Source: CAZHHH01 sp052400685
GTDB taxonomy: Bacteria > Bacteroidota > Bacteroidia > Bacteroidales > Marinilabiliaceae
DNA: 64,000 bases
Reading direction: 5' to 3' (one strand)
Assembly: GCA_052400685.1 (NCBI GenBank)
Contig: JBQTGJ010000007.1
The position numbers were made by a program, and so were the translations under genes. Under the pieces are notes generated by a model. That model saw only the letters and a list, made by a program, of their open reading frames with translations. It searched no databases and had not been told where the DNA came from. Of the stretch, positions 43,794 to 52,168 are shown piece by piece (position 1 is the first letter of the stretch; each line of letters begins with the position of its first letter).

Positions 43794-44357
43794 TTAGACT
43801 GTCATTATGTCTTTTTCTTTTGTTGTAAGCATTTCATCTATGGTCGTCATATAGGTATCGGTGAGCTTTTGTGTTTTGTCTTCTGCGTCTTTCGCCAAAT
43901 CTTCCGGCAAACCGTCTTTTTTTAATTTTTTCAGTTCTTCTATGCTTTCGCGTCGAACGGTACGGATACCAATGCGCGAGTCTTCACTGATTTTTTTTGT
44001 CAATTTCACTAACTCTTTGCGTCTTTCTTCTGTTAACGGTGGTATGTTGATGCGAACAATTTCGCCGTTATTTTCGGGATTCATTCCCAAATTGGCGGCC
44101 ATAATGGCTTTTTCGATAATGGGGATTAATTTATTATCCCATGGCTGAATGGCTATGGTACGCGGGTCGGGCGTATTAATATTGGCAGCCTGCGATAGAG
44201 GGGTCATGGTGCCGTAGTAATCAACAACAATGCCGTCGAGCATACGGGGATTGGCTTTCCCGGCCCGCACTTTTGCCATTTCACGTTCCATGTGCTCAAT
44301 AGTCTTGTCCATTTTTTGAGTCGCATGGTCAAGTACAATTTTTATTTGCTCTTCCAT
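43794..44357 (-). CDS. frr: Ribosome recycling factor
   Basis: A 187-residue RRF (start at 44357, MEEQIKIVLDHATQ; the frame extends 15 codons upstream but the normal length and start fit here). It has domain I with KVRAGKANPRMLDGIVVDYYG, domain II with NTPDPRTIAIQPWD, and the helix LTKKISEDSRIGIRTVRRE. It splits the post-termination ribosome with EF-G. No pyrH is visible alongside, although the two genes often pair. Confidence 0.96.
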   Translation of the reverse strand: MEEQIKIVLDHATQKMDKTIEHMEREMAKVRAGKANPRMLDGIVVDYYGTMTPLSQAANINTPDPRTIAIQPWDNKLIPIIEKAIMAANLGMNPENNGEIVRINIPPLTEERRKELVKLTKKISEDSRIGIRTVRRESIEELKKLKKDGLPEDLAKDAEDKTQKLTDTYMTTIDEMLTTKEKDIMTV

Positions 44358-44493
44358 GGTTCTGTAGATATTAATTGAAAACGATGATGGGGATAAATTC
44401 AATCGTCAATAAAAAACAGCGAACATCGTGTTTCATCCGGTTTTTTTGTTTGTGGATGAATTGTTTAATGTTTTTTAATAAATATACGGAAAT

Positions 44494-44757
44494 TTAAATA
44501 AAATCTTCAAAACTTCCTTGTTCCAGGCGGGTGATGATATTTATGGCTTCTTCGCGTGTGTTGCCACAAATGAGTTTTTCGGCTTTAAAGCCGTGGCATA
44601 CAGCGGGTCGGTCGTGCGAATGAAAGATAGCACATTTGTAATCTTCGGTCAGATGAATACATGGTATGCCGGCGGGTTTCCCGTTGGGCATGCCCGGAAT
44701 GGGTGATGTTATTGAAATAGCAATACAACAAGCGCCACATTTCTCCCTGCATTCCAT
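44494..44757 (-). CDS. YkgJ-type cysteine cluster protein
   Basis: An 87-residue protein with the pattern CREKCGACC near the N-terminus, GIPCIHLTEDYKCAIF in the middle and CHGF later, all typical of the YkgJ family, which are predicted to bind a zinc or iron-sulfur centre. Function unknown. It is immediately upstream of frr on the same strand (136 bp gap). Confidence 0.88.
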   Translation of the reverse strand: MECREKCGACCIAISITSPIPGMPNGKPAGIPCIHLTEDYKCAIFHSHDRPAVCHGFKAEKLICGNTREEAINIITRLEQGSFEDFI

Positions 44758-44887
44758 AATTTGTTATTTTTACGCTAAATTAAGCATTGATTTATTTATT
44801 TCAAATTCTTTGTTTGAATGCGATAAACATTCATAACGCATTATTTGTCTTTATAAAATTGAAGTTAACTGGTATGAATTACTATTT

Positions 44888-45709
44888 ATGAAAACGACAC
44901 AAAAACAATATAACGCCTTAAAACTTTGGTTTTCACAACGTAAAGGTGTCCTTACGGCATTGTCGGGAGGAGTGGATAGCTGTCTGGTGGCCTGGGCTGC
45001 CCGTCAGTCATTGCCCCGCGAAATGGCGGTGGCTGTCATTGGTGATTCGCCTAGTTTGAAACGTAGTGATTTGCGGAGCGCGATAGATTTTTGCAAGTCG
45101 AACGACATCGTTTATGTTATTATTCATCCGGGCGAATTGGACGACCCTAATTATGCCGGAAATCCGGCTGACCGGTGTTTTTGGTGTAAGAGTTCACTTT
45201 ATTTGGCCATGAATAGATTGCAGATTCGTGATTATCCGGGTTTTGTGATGGTGAATGGGAATAATGTAAGTGATTTGGGCGACTATAGACCTGGGATGAA
45301 GGCTGCCAGTCAATTTCAATCGTATAGTCCTTTGGCCGATTGTGGTATGAATAAGGAAGATATTCGTACCATGGCGCGTGAAGCAGGTCTTAAAGTGTGG
45401 AACAAGCCGGCCAGTCCATGTCTGAGTAGCCGTTTCCCTTATGGAACGGCTATTTCACGTGAAAAACTGGCTTTGGTGGAGAAGGCCGAGGAGTGGCTTT
45501 CGCAGAAAGGATTTTCAGATGTCAGAGTCCGTTATCTGGATGGAAGAGCCCGCATTGAAGTGCCGGCTTCTCAAATTGAAGCTTTGAAGGTATTGGCCGC
45601 TGAGGTTTCAATCGTGTTTGAAGAAATCGGATTCTCGCAAACTGAAATTGATGAAGAAGGACTGGTATCCGGAAAGCTCAACAGGGTTCTGCCATTTCAG
45701 AAAAAATAA
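44888..45709 (+). CDS. larE: ATP-dependent sacrificial sulfur transferase LarE
   Basis: A 273-residue LarE/PP-loop protein. The N-type ATP pyrophosphatase motif is SGGVDS (26-31). PADRCFWCKSSLY (93-105) and PASPCLSSRFPYG (174-186) are family signatures; Cys178 in the latter corresponds to the cysteine that donates its sulfur while building the pincer cofactor of lactate racemase. No larB, larC or larA gene is present in this window, so the acceptor pathway is unseen here. A related tRNA- or cofactor-thiolation role cannot be excluded. Followed by sfsA after 27 bp. Confidence 0.9.
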   Translation: MKTTQKQYNALKLWFSQRKGVLTALSGGVDSCLVAWAARQSLPREMAVAVIGDSPSLKRSDLRSAIDFCKSNDIVYVIIHPGELDDPNYAGNPADRCFWCKSSLYLAMNRLQIRDYPGFVMVNGNNVSDLGDYRPGMKAASQFQSYSPLADCGMNKEDIRTMAREAGLKVWNKPASPCLSSRFPYGTAISREKLALVEKAEEWLSQKGFSDVRVRYLDGRARIEVPASQIEALKVLAAEVSIVFEEIGFSQTEIDEEGLVSGKLNRVLPFQKK

Positions 45710-45736
45710 TTGTTAATAGTTTTCAAAAAAGCTGAT

Positions 45737-46429
45737 ATGCAATTTAAGCACACTTTGGTTCATGGTACTTTAATTAAGCGATACAAACGTTTTTTGGCGG
45801 ATATAACGCTCGATAGTGGTGAAGTGGTTACCGCACATTGTACCAATAGTGGTTCTATGAAGAGTTGTTTGGAAGAAGGGGCTGAAGTATTTCTTTCGCC
45901 GGTGGATGATCCTAAACGTAAAACCCGTTTTACCTGGGAAATGATAAAGATAGACGGCCGTTGGGTTGGTATTAATACCGCCAATCCGAATCAGCTGGTA
46001 CATGAGGCTATTCTGAATAAATCAATTCCGGGTTTAGACAGGTATGATCGTGCTATCAGGGAGGTGAAATTTGATGAGAGTCGTTTGGATGTTTTTGCGG
46101 AAAACAGCGTTGAGCAGTGTGCCATAGAGGTTAAGAATGTGAGTATGCGCGAGAATGACAGAGCTTTGTTTCCTGATGCTAAGACGACCCGCGGATTGAA
46201 ACACCTTCATACGCTTATCCGGCTGAAGAAGGAAGGGATGAGAGCGGTGATGGTATATGTGATTCAACGAACAGATGTCAGCTCCTTTGCGCCGGCAAAG
46301 GAGATCGATCCGGATTATGCGGCGGGGTTAAAAGAAGCGGTTGATAAAGGGGTGGAAGTATTTCCATTGCAGGTCAATGTCACACCTGACGAAATTTCTA
46401 TTTTGAAACTTTTGCCGTATACGGTTTAG
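45737..46429 (+). CDS. sfsA: SfsA, sugar fermentation stimulation protein homologue
   Basis: A 230-residue SfsA family protein starting at ATG 45737 (an upstream TTG at 45710 is unlikely). Family blocks: CTNSGSMKSCLEEGAEVFLS, WVGINTANPNQLVHEAI, AIEVKNVSMRE and FPDAKTTRGLKHL. The conserved acidic and lysine residues of its nuclease-like fold (E-V-K) are present. It was named for an effect on maltose metabolism in E. coli; a DNA- or nucleic-acid-binding role is likely. It overlaps the convergent PP2C gene by four bases at 46426-46429. Confidence 0.92.
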   Translation: MQFKHTLVHGTLIKRYKRFLADITLDSGEVVTAHCTNSGSMKSCLEEGAEVFLSPVDDPKRKTRFTWEMIKIDGRWVGINTANPNQLVHEAILNKSIPGLDRYDRAIREVKFDESRLDVFAENSVEQCAIEVKNVSMRENDRALFPDAKTTRGLKHLHTLIRLKKEGMRAVMVYVIQRTDVSSFAPAKEIDPDYAAGLKEAVDKGVEVFPLQVNVTPDEISILKLLPYTV

Positions 46430-47658
46430 CGAAATTCCATTCCCACGAGGGAGATGTCGTCGAAAACCGAGCGCCGATCGAAATTGCGTGCGATGAAGGT
46501 ACGTACATCCTGTATGTTCTTCTCAAGGGGATCCTGATTGGTAATAATTCTTTTTACCGATAACAAATCGTTGGTGATAATATTTCCTTTTTCGAGTTCG
46601 ACGAGTCCGTCGGTAAATGCTATAAATTTGGCGCCGGGTGTTATTTTTACATGACCGACCTCTACTACCGGAATTAAATCTAACATTCCCAGTCCGATGC
46701 AGCCTTTGGTCAAATTCATCAATTGCCCCTTTTCCGGGTCGTAAAGCAGAGGTGGCAGGTGTCCGGCGTTTACATAAGTGAGACGTCGACTCATGAAGTT
46801 ATACTTTCCAATTACCATCGTGATAAATTTCTCGCTGTTGGCGCTTGCGTTTACCCTTTGATTTAAGGTATTGATAAGTTTTTTAAGGCTGATTCGTTTG
46901 GTAAATGATGAGCGCATTACAGCCTGAAAGTTCGACATAAGCATGGCTGCCGAGATGCCTTTACCTGAAACATCGGCCACGCAAAAGCCTATGGTATTAC
47001 GTCCAAGTTGAATAAAATCGTAATAGTCGCCACCAACACTCAAGTGAGGCAGATAAATAGTGTGTATTGAGAGTTTTTTGTGTTTGGGAAATTCGTCGGG
47101 GCCGGGTATGAGTTGGTTTTGAATGCGCGATGCCAGTTCCATTTCACGACGGAAGGTCTCCTGTTCGAGGGAAGCTTTTTGCATTCGTTTGTTCTCAATG
47201 AATACAATGATCAGATTTGATATGATCTGTATTAATTTCAGGTGTTTGATGGTTGGGCTGATTCCTTCGCGTTCTTCTTCCAGATCGCCGATAAGAACAT
47301 ATCCAATGGCTTTAAACCGGTGGTATAATGGAATGATGGCATCGAAGCCTTTTAAATTGTCGGGGGGTGACAGGGTGATACTTTCTATTTGCTTGTAGCG
47401 CAAAAGATCCCTTTCAATATTGATTTCGTCGACTTCGGATTTGGAAACACCCGAATTTAGAAGGTTCATCCAGCCTTTATCAGACAAGGTGAATACGAGA
47501 ATTTTTCCAACGTTAAGTTCTTCGCGCAATAAAATTTCAAACTCCGATAATAAATCTTCAATAGAGTGATCCTCGTTGATGGTCTGTGCCAGGTCAAGCA
47601 AAAGATTTAGCCTGTCTTTATAGAGTCTTACCCGCCGTTTCTTTGTCTTTGTAATCAT
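46426..47658 (-). CDS. GAF domain-SpoIIE/RsbU-type protein phosphatase
   Basis: A 410-residue protein: an N-terminal helical start, a GAF-like sensor domain (about 20-165), a short helical linker (QKASLEQETFRREMELASRIQNQLIPG) and a PP2C-type SpoIIE phosphatase domain (about 195-405). The metal-binding aspartates are in SVGGDYYDFI, FCVADVSGKGISAAMLMS and KFIAFTDGLVEL. Such phosphatases dephosphorylate anti-anti-sigma proteins in partner-switching stress systems. No antagonist or kinase is encoded nearby. Confidence 0.92.
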   Translation of the reverse strand: MITKTKKRRVRLYKDRLNLLLDLAQTINEDHSIEDLLSEFEILLREELNVGKILVFTLSDKGWMNLLNSGVSKSEVDEINIERDLLRYKQIESITLSPPDNLKGFDAIIPLYHRFKAIGYVLIGDLEEEREGISPTIKHLKLIQIISNLIIVFIENKRMQKASLEQETFRREMELASRIQNQLIPGPDEFPKHKKLSIHTIYLPHLSVGGDYYDFIQLGRNTIGFCVADVSGKGISAAMLMSNFQAVMRSSFTKRISLKKLINTLNQRVNASANSEKFITMVIGKYNFMSRRLTYVNAGHLPPLLYDPEKGQLMNLTKGCIGLGMLDLIPVVEVGHVKITPGAKFIAFTDGLVELEKGNIITNDLLSVKRIITNQDPLEKNIQDVRTFIARNFDRRSVFDDISLVGMEFR

Positions 47659-47853
47659 TTTCCTCTATAGGTTTTCCAGTTTAAACAATAGTAAACCGTT
47701 ATTTCTTTTAAACTAAAAGATGGGTTAAGCAAATAAACTGCAAATCTATGATTGTATTTCCCTAAATGAATGCAACATCTTCTAAATTTACAAAAAAAAA
47801 CGACGGCAATAGTTAATGATTCTAAATTAAACTTCGCGGTTATGATTTATTAA

Positions 47854-47893
47854 CAAAAAAAGTTCGATTTCGTTTTGAGAAATCGAACTTTTC
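47854..47893 (-). terminator. Rho-independent terminator after efp
   Basis: AAAGTTCGATTTC and GAAATCGAACTTTT form a 13-bp stem with a 7-nt loop, about 30 bp past the efp stop codon, with an A-run giving a U-run on the minus-strand transcript. Confidence 0.82.
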
Positions 47894-47922
47894 GAATGTT
47901 TTTTTGTAAAAAAAGACGTTTG

Positions 47923-48492
47923 TTATTCTTTTGCTCTTTCTACGTATGTGCGTTCTTTGGTGTCAACTTTAATTTTTTCGCCCTGTTCAATAAATAGAGG
48001 AACCATAATATTTGCACCTGTATCGATGGTGGCAGGCTTCAGGGAGGAGGTGGAAGAGGTATCACCTCTCATGCCGGGTTCTGTGTAGGTTACTTCGTAT
48101 ACTATAAACTGAGGCAGGTTCACCATAATTGGCGTTTCGCTGTCGACATGATAAAGGAGATCAACTTCCTGACCTTCACGCATTAAATCCGGCGATTCAA
48201 CCAGGGTTTCTTCAATACTTAGTTGCTCAAATGATTCCATATTCATGAAGTGGTAACCCATATCATCTTTGTACAGAAATTGGTGAGGTTGATGTTCTAC
48301 ACGTGCTTCGTTAACCTTTACGCCTGATGAGAATGTATTTTCCAACACACGTCCGGTAGCAATGTTTTTCAGTTTTGTACGAACAAAAGCCGGGCCTTTA
48401 CCCGGTTTTACGTGCTGAAATTGAATAATTGTGCATAGTTGACCGTTGAATTCAATGCACATTCCGTTTCTAAAATCTGCTGTAGTTGCCAT
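47923..48492 (-). CDS. efp: Translation elongation factor P
   Basis: A 189-residue EF-P of standard length. The loop that carries the modifiable lysine reads KPGKGPAFVRT with Lys32. The family signature YTEPGMRGDTSSTSSLKPA is near the C-terminus. It relieves ribosome stalling at polyproline. In Bacteroidota the lysine type suggests possible modification, but no EpmA/EpmB gene is in view. It is preceded on the minus strand by the DUF3108 gene after 93 bp. Confidence 0.96.
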   Translation of the reverse strand: MATTADFRNGMCIEFNGQLCTIIQFQHVKPGKGPAFVRTKLKNIATGRVLENTFSSGVKVNEARVEHQPHQFLYKDDMGYHFMNMESFEQLSIEETLVESPDLMREGQEVDLLYHVDSETPIMVNLPQFIVYEVTYTEPGMRGDTSSTSSLKPATIDTGANIMVPLFIEQGEKIKVDTKERTYVERAKE

Positions 48493-48585
48493 ATCAGGTA
48501 GCTATATTGTTTTATTAATTTTTTCGACTGCAAAAATAGTGGAAAACAATTAAATATGCACTTTTTTAAGCAACTTGTTTGATGT

Positions 48586-49377
48586 TTAAGGAACAAAGCT
48601 GGAAAAAGGGTTTCTGAGGCCTCTGAATTGTTCCAGATCGCACACAAAGGCACCAACCGTCAGGTTGAATCTGACGCGGACCGGGAGCTTGTTTTTATCG
48701 CGGGTAATCCAGACCTGCATATCTTCTTCGGTTTTAAAAGCTCTGCCGACTTCTGTAACAGGCAAAAATTTATAACATTCCAGTTTCCCGAATTTTGTTT
48801 TGATTGTTTCAATGCCCATATACCGGATTCGCAGCGGGAATAATTCGTCGGAAAAGTAGGATAGAAAGGTGATGACGTCGCCTTTTTTCATGCTGTCGTT
48901 AAAGTATTTTTCGCGGCCGGCGTAAAAAGCTGAAATGATGTCATAAATGTTGGCCGGCACATATTTTTGTCCCGATTTCTGACTTTCGAGCCATGTTGAG
49001 TCGGGCCCGTGCTTATATATAACTTCGTTGTAATAGCGGTAGCGTCCTTCCCGGATATCTCTGATGGATTTTGCGGGGAACAAGGTTTCGGGGTCGCAGA
49101 AACTTTCGTAGGTATCTCTGATTTTATATATTGCATCGGCCAATCCTACTGTGTAACCTGTTCCGGTTAGATGCAGTAATTTTTTCCCGAAAAGAACGGT
49201 ATCCTTGGCTGAAAGAATGGCTTCTCCTCCTGTTACAAATCCATAGTTCATGGTGTATACCAACTCTTCGCCCGCACCGAACGATTGCAGCTGGGTTTTG
49301 TTTTCAGGCACCTGACCAGTTAACGAATATACACTTAAAATATATAGCAGGGATGATATGACATATAGCTTTCTCAT
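48586..49377 (-). CDS. DUF3108 domain secreted protein
   Basis: A 263-residue protein with an N-terminal signal peptide (about 1-22, ending YSLTG) and a DUF3108 fold: repeated FGAGEELVYTMNYGFVTGGEA and then GTGYTVGLADAIYKIRDTYESF, EVGRAFKTEEDMQVWITRD and NKLPVRVRFNLTVG. The family is envelope-associated in Bacteroidota but without defined function. It is upstream of efp in the same direction. Confidence 0.85.
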   Translation of the reverse strand: MRKLYVISSLLYILSVYSLTGQVPENKTQLQSFGAGEELVYTMNYGFVTGGEAILSAKDTVLFGKKLLHLTGTGYTVGLADAIYKIRDTYESFCDPETLFPAKSIRDIREGRYRYYNEVIYKHGPDSTWLESQKSGQKYVPANIYDIISAFYAGREKYFNDSMKKGDVITFLSYFSDELFPLRIRYMGIETIKTKFGKLECYKFLPVTEVGRAFKTEEDMQVWITRDKNKLPVRVRFNLTVGAFVCDLEQFRGLRNPFSSFVP

Positions 49378-49597
49378 ATTTTCTCTTTTAAGTTTTGGTG
49401 CCTGTGTCGCCGTTTCGTTTATATTATAGAAAAATCCGGGCTATGATGCACGTATCTTGTTATCCTTTTACAAATCATGGGCCTTTTCTGTTTCAAAAGA
49501 GAAAGGATTGTTTGGCGTTAATTTTTAATTTGTTCTTTTTTAGTGGTTTATGAGCGGTGGAAAAAGTGCAGAAAGTTGAAAATAGATTGCCTAAGCA

Positions 49598-50290
49598 TTA
49601 CAAAAGTTTCTTTTTAGGTATGGTCGCAATGAAATTTTTGAGATAGAACGGTTCAAAATAGGCCACATCTTCAAATTGCTGTGTATTATATTTTTCGAAG
49701 GCTAAAATCGCCATCTCTGCGGCTGGGGCATAAACGTCATCAATGAAAAGGGCATTGTGATGTTGTATAAGTGGTTGGCATTTGGAAGCGCCATTGCCTG
49801 CAAACAATATTTTTTGTGTTGCTAGTAAGTTTCTGTAACTGTCTTCTGTAATTATTTCTGCCGTCACATCCTTTACTAACTTTAAATTGCAACGGTAAAG
49901 GGCAGAATAAACTTCCATGCGACGTGCATCAATCATAGGGCACAGCAGAATATCTTCTTTTGTATCCATTTTGCTTACCGCATTAGCTGCCATTATTTGA
50001 AGTGTTGGCAAAGCTATGAGTGGAATTTTAGAGGCATAACAAATGCCTTTTGCCACCGACACCCCAATGCGTAACCCGGTATATGAGCCGGGACCTGAAC
50101 TGACTGCTACGGCCGACAGCTGATTGGTGTTGATGCCTTCGTTGTTTAAAAGTTGGTTGATTAATACAGTCAGTACCGTAGCATGTGAGTTAGCCCGATG
50201 TTCTTCTAAAGTGGCGATGGTATGCCCGTCTTTCGATAAAGCAACCGAACAGACTGTTGTTGATGTTTCAATGGATAAAATGAATGCCAT
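49598..50290 (-). CDS. tsaB: tRNA threonylcarbamoyladenosine biosynthesis protein TsaB
   Basis: A 230-residue TsaB from ATG 50290 (MAFILSIETSTTVCSVALS); the frame extends 10 codons further up without family sequence. It belongs to the ASKHA superfamily: the phosphate-1 motif is IETSTTVCSVAL, AVAVSSGPGSYTGLRIGVS is the second family signature, and ALPTLQIMAANA follows. It helps TsaD and TsaE place t6A37 on ANN-decoding tRNAs. It is a pseudo-ATPase scaffold lacking a complete active site, as is normal for the family. Confidence 0.95.
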   Translation of the reverse strand: MAFILSIETSTTVCSVALSKDGHTIATLEEHRANSHATVLTVLINQLLNNEGINTNQLSAVAVSSGPGSYTGLRIGVSVAKGICYASKIPLIALPTLQIMAANAVSKMDTKEDILLCPMIDARRMEVYSALYRCNLKLVKDVTAEIITEDSYRNLLATQKILFAGNGASKCQPLIQHHNALFIDDVYAPAAEMAILAFEKYNTQQFEDVAYFEPFYLKNFIATIPKKKLL

Positions 50291-50344
50291 GAATGATAGT
50301 TGTATGGCGCAAATGTACAAATTTTATGATTGCTTTGGTATAGA

Positions 50345-50378
50345 CCAGAGGACTTCGTGAACGGTGAAGTCCTCTGGA
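50345..50378. repeat. Perfect 13-bp hairpin upstream of tsaB
   Basis: CCAGAGGACTTC and GAAGTCCTCTGG form an uninterrupted stem around a short loop. It lies between tsaB and the end of the efflux operon. It has no flanking T-run, so a rho-independent terminator is doubtful. Confidence 0.6.
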
Positions 50379-50389
50379 TGTGTTAATAC

Positions 50390-50545
50390 GACGTTTATTT
50401 GTTTATGACAGTAACTGACCTAACAGTCCGGAGTTCATACTGAAGGTTTGTGAAGTCCGGAAAATGTAAGTTTACTGGTGTCAATGATCATGTTGAGGAC
50501 GAGCATAACGCAGAATTTGGACTTTCTTGCAAATACAATGTAGGT
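50390..50545. mobile_element. Divergent MITE-like copy
   Basis: Similar in order to the 7427/22384/57914 family: GAGTTCATACTGAAGG, GTTTACTGGTGTC, then GACGAGCATAACGCAGAA and ACTTTCTTGCAAATAC. The terminal repeats are degraded. It lies directly after the stop codon of the TolC-like gene. Confidence 0.5.
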
Positions 50546-51898
50546 CTATTGAAATGACTCAGTAGCCAGTGGTTTGCCTTGATAAAAATCCAGTATCTTT
50601 AGTCGTAGCAAATAGGTATAGCGAGCCTGTATCAGGTCAGACTCTGCTTTTATATAATCGGTTTTAGCCACGTTGTAGTCAACGGTGTTTACCAACCCCA
50701 GATTGAATCGTTTTTCGGTGTAACTGAATGATTTTTTATATGACTCTACAGTGGCTTTTCCGGCTTGATATTGTCTGTAAGCAGCCTGTGCATCGGTATA
50801 GGCTTTTTGTACGTCTTTACGCAGTACCTGTTTTTGTTTTTCCAGTTCGTGTTGGGCGCTCAGATAACCGATCTTAGCGTTTTTGACATTCTGGCGTGCC
50901 GATAGACCGTTGAATATGGGAATGGAAAGACTCAGACCGACGTATTCGTAACTGTTGTCTTTGAAACTTTGTGCAAAGTCAAAATTTGCCTGGTCTTTCA
51001 TTTTTGACACATTGGAGCCCCAACCCGCATTGAAGGATAGTCTGGGATATAAAGCGCCTTTGGCTATTTCAACGTCTTTGAGGCTGCTTTGAAGTTGTAA
51101 TTCTGAGGACTCAATCTGCGGCAACGTGGCGACGGCTTGTCCGTAAATGCTGTTAACGTCGGCCATTTCCATGCCTGTTAATTCTCCTATTTCAGGTTTT
51201 TGAATATCAAAATTAGTTATGTCTTCGAGATCAAGTGCCTGAGCCAGGTCCAGTAACGAAAGTGAGAGGTTGTTTTCCAGAGTGGTGACGTTATATGTTT
51301 CGCTGGCCGCGATTGATTGCACCTCCAGTAGGTTTCCTTCAGGCAGTTGGTTGTTTTTTACCAGGATGGCAGTTCTTTCAACCTGCATATTAGCAACCTC
51401 AAGTTGAGCTTTGGCGGCAAGCAACAATTCTTTGTCAAATAGAATCTGCATATACAGTGCTGCAATGTTGAGTGCCAGATCGTTTTCTGCTTTTTGGGCA
51501 TCTTTTACGGCCGCCATCCAATCAAGTCGTCCCTTTTGGATGGCATTACGGCGCGTAAATCCTTCAAACAACGGAGTGCTCGACGAAATGCCATAGTCCG
51601 ATATTTGAGTCGTTACATTCGATATTTGAAAGGTCGTATTATCACGAACCCGTCCCATTGAAATGTTATAACTGGAGCTGGCGTTAAGGGTCGGCAGCAA
51701 ATCATACCGTTTTTGGTTGTATAGGTTCTCGTTGTATTGTGCATTTAAAACCTGTTGCTTAAGCGTCAGGTTATTTTCTTTGGCATAGTTAATGCATTGC
51801 TCCAGCGACCAGGGCCCTTCAGGCTTTTGTTCCTGTGCCGTTGCCAACATGGGAAGTGCCAGACAAATGGTGTATAGAAAGGAATGAAAAAGTTTCAT
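50546..51898 (-). CDS. TolC-family outer-membrane efflux protein
   Basis: A 450-residue OMF lipid-free TolC-type channel with signal peptide (about 1-21). The helical-barrel repeats are visible as WSLEQCINYAKENNLTLKQQVLN and in the second half LSFNAGWGSNVSKMKD, ELQLQSSLKDVEIAKGALYPRLS. It closes the periplasm-outer membrane conduit for the MFP and MacB-type permeases encoded upstream. It is last in a five-gene minus-strand operon, separated from the membrane fusion gene by 270 bp of repeats. Its ATG (51896-51898) lies inside a hairpin repeat. Confidence 0.93.
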   Translation of the reverse strand: MKLFHSFLYTICLALPMLATAQEQKPEGPWSLEQCINYAKENNLTLKQQVLNAQYNENLYNQKRYDLLPTLNASSSYNISMGRVRDNTTFQISNVTTQISDYGISSSTPLFEGFTRRNAIQKGRLDWMAAVKDAQKAENDLALNIAALYMQILFDKELLLAAKAQLEVANMQVERTAILVKNNQLPEGNLLEVQSIAASETYNVTTLENNLSLSLLDLAQALDLEDITNFDIQKPEIGELTGMEMADVNSIYGQAVATLPQIESSELQLQSSLKDVEIAKGALYPRLSFNAGWGSNVSKMKDQANFDFAQSFKDNSYEYVGLSLSIPIFNGLSARQNVKNAKIGYLSAQHELEKQKQVLRKDVQKAYTDAQAAYRQYQAGKATVESYKKSFSYTEKRFNLGLVNTVDYNVAKTDYIKAESDLIQARYTYLLRLKILDFYQGKPLATESFQ

Positions 51899-52080
51899 GT
51901 CTTTATAATTTGAGTTTTAATTGTCACATGAAATTTGCCAAAATGATTCTTTTTTTTGAATAAGAAGTGTCTTCATGGCTCGTTTCATGTGTTTATAATT
52001 TGATTGTTAAGGCCACGTGGAACTCCCATGCAGCAAACATCCCCGTGTGTGATAAATCTTTTAGCATGGTCGTTTCATCT
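51892..52080. repeat. Two hairpin repeats of the 5.9-6.4 kb family
   Basis: Unit 1 has arms GTTTCATGT (51892-51900) and ACATGAAAT (51926-51934). Unit 2 has GTTTCATGTG (51982-51991) and CACGTGGAAC (52014-52023). After unit 2 comes CCCCGTGTGTGATAAAT and the same end motif CATGGTCGTTTCATCT as in the other array. Relative to the CATATG stems of the first array, an A-T pair has become G-C on both sides, preserving pairing. Unit 1 includes the ATG of the TolC-like gene. Confidence 0.82.
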
Positions 52081-52168
52081 GTAAAAAGTTGTTTGATAAA
52101 GAAAGATGAAGTTTTCTCGTTTGGTCGCATGAACGATTTATCTTGTCATCGAAATTACTTTAAGATGT

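Noticed and set aside
47659..47760. TAGATTTG upstream of the SpoIIE-type phosphatase as a promoter
   Set aside because: It fits TAnnTTTG but lies about 100 bases from the start codon and no -33 element is at the correct distance.
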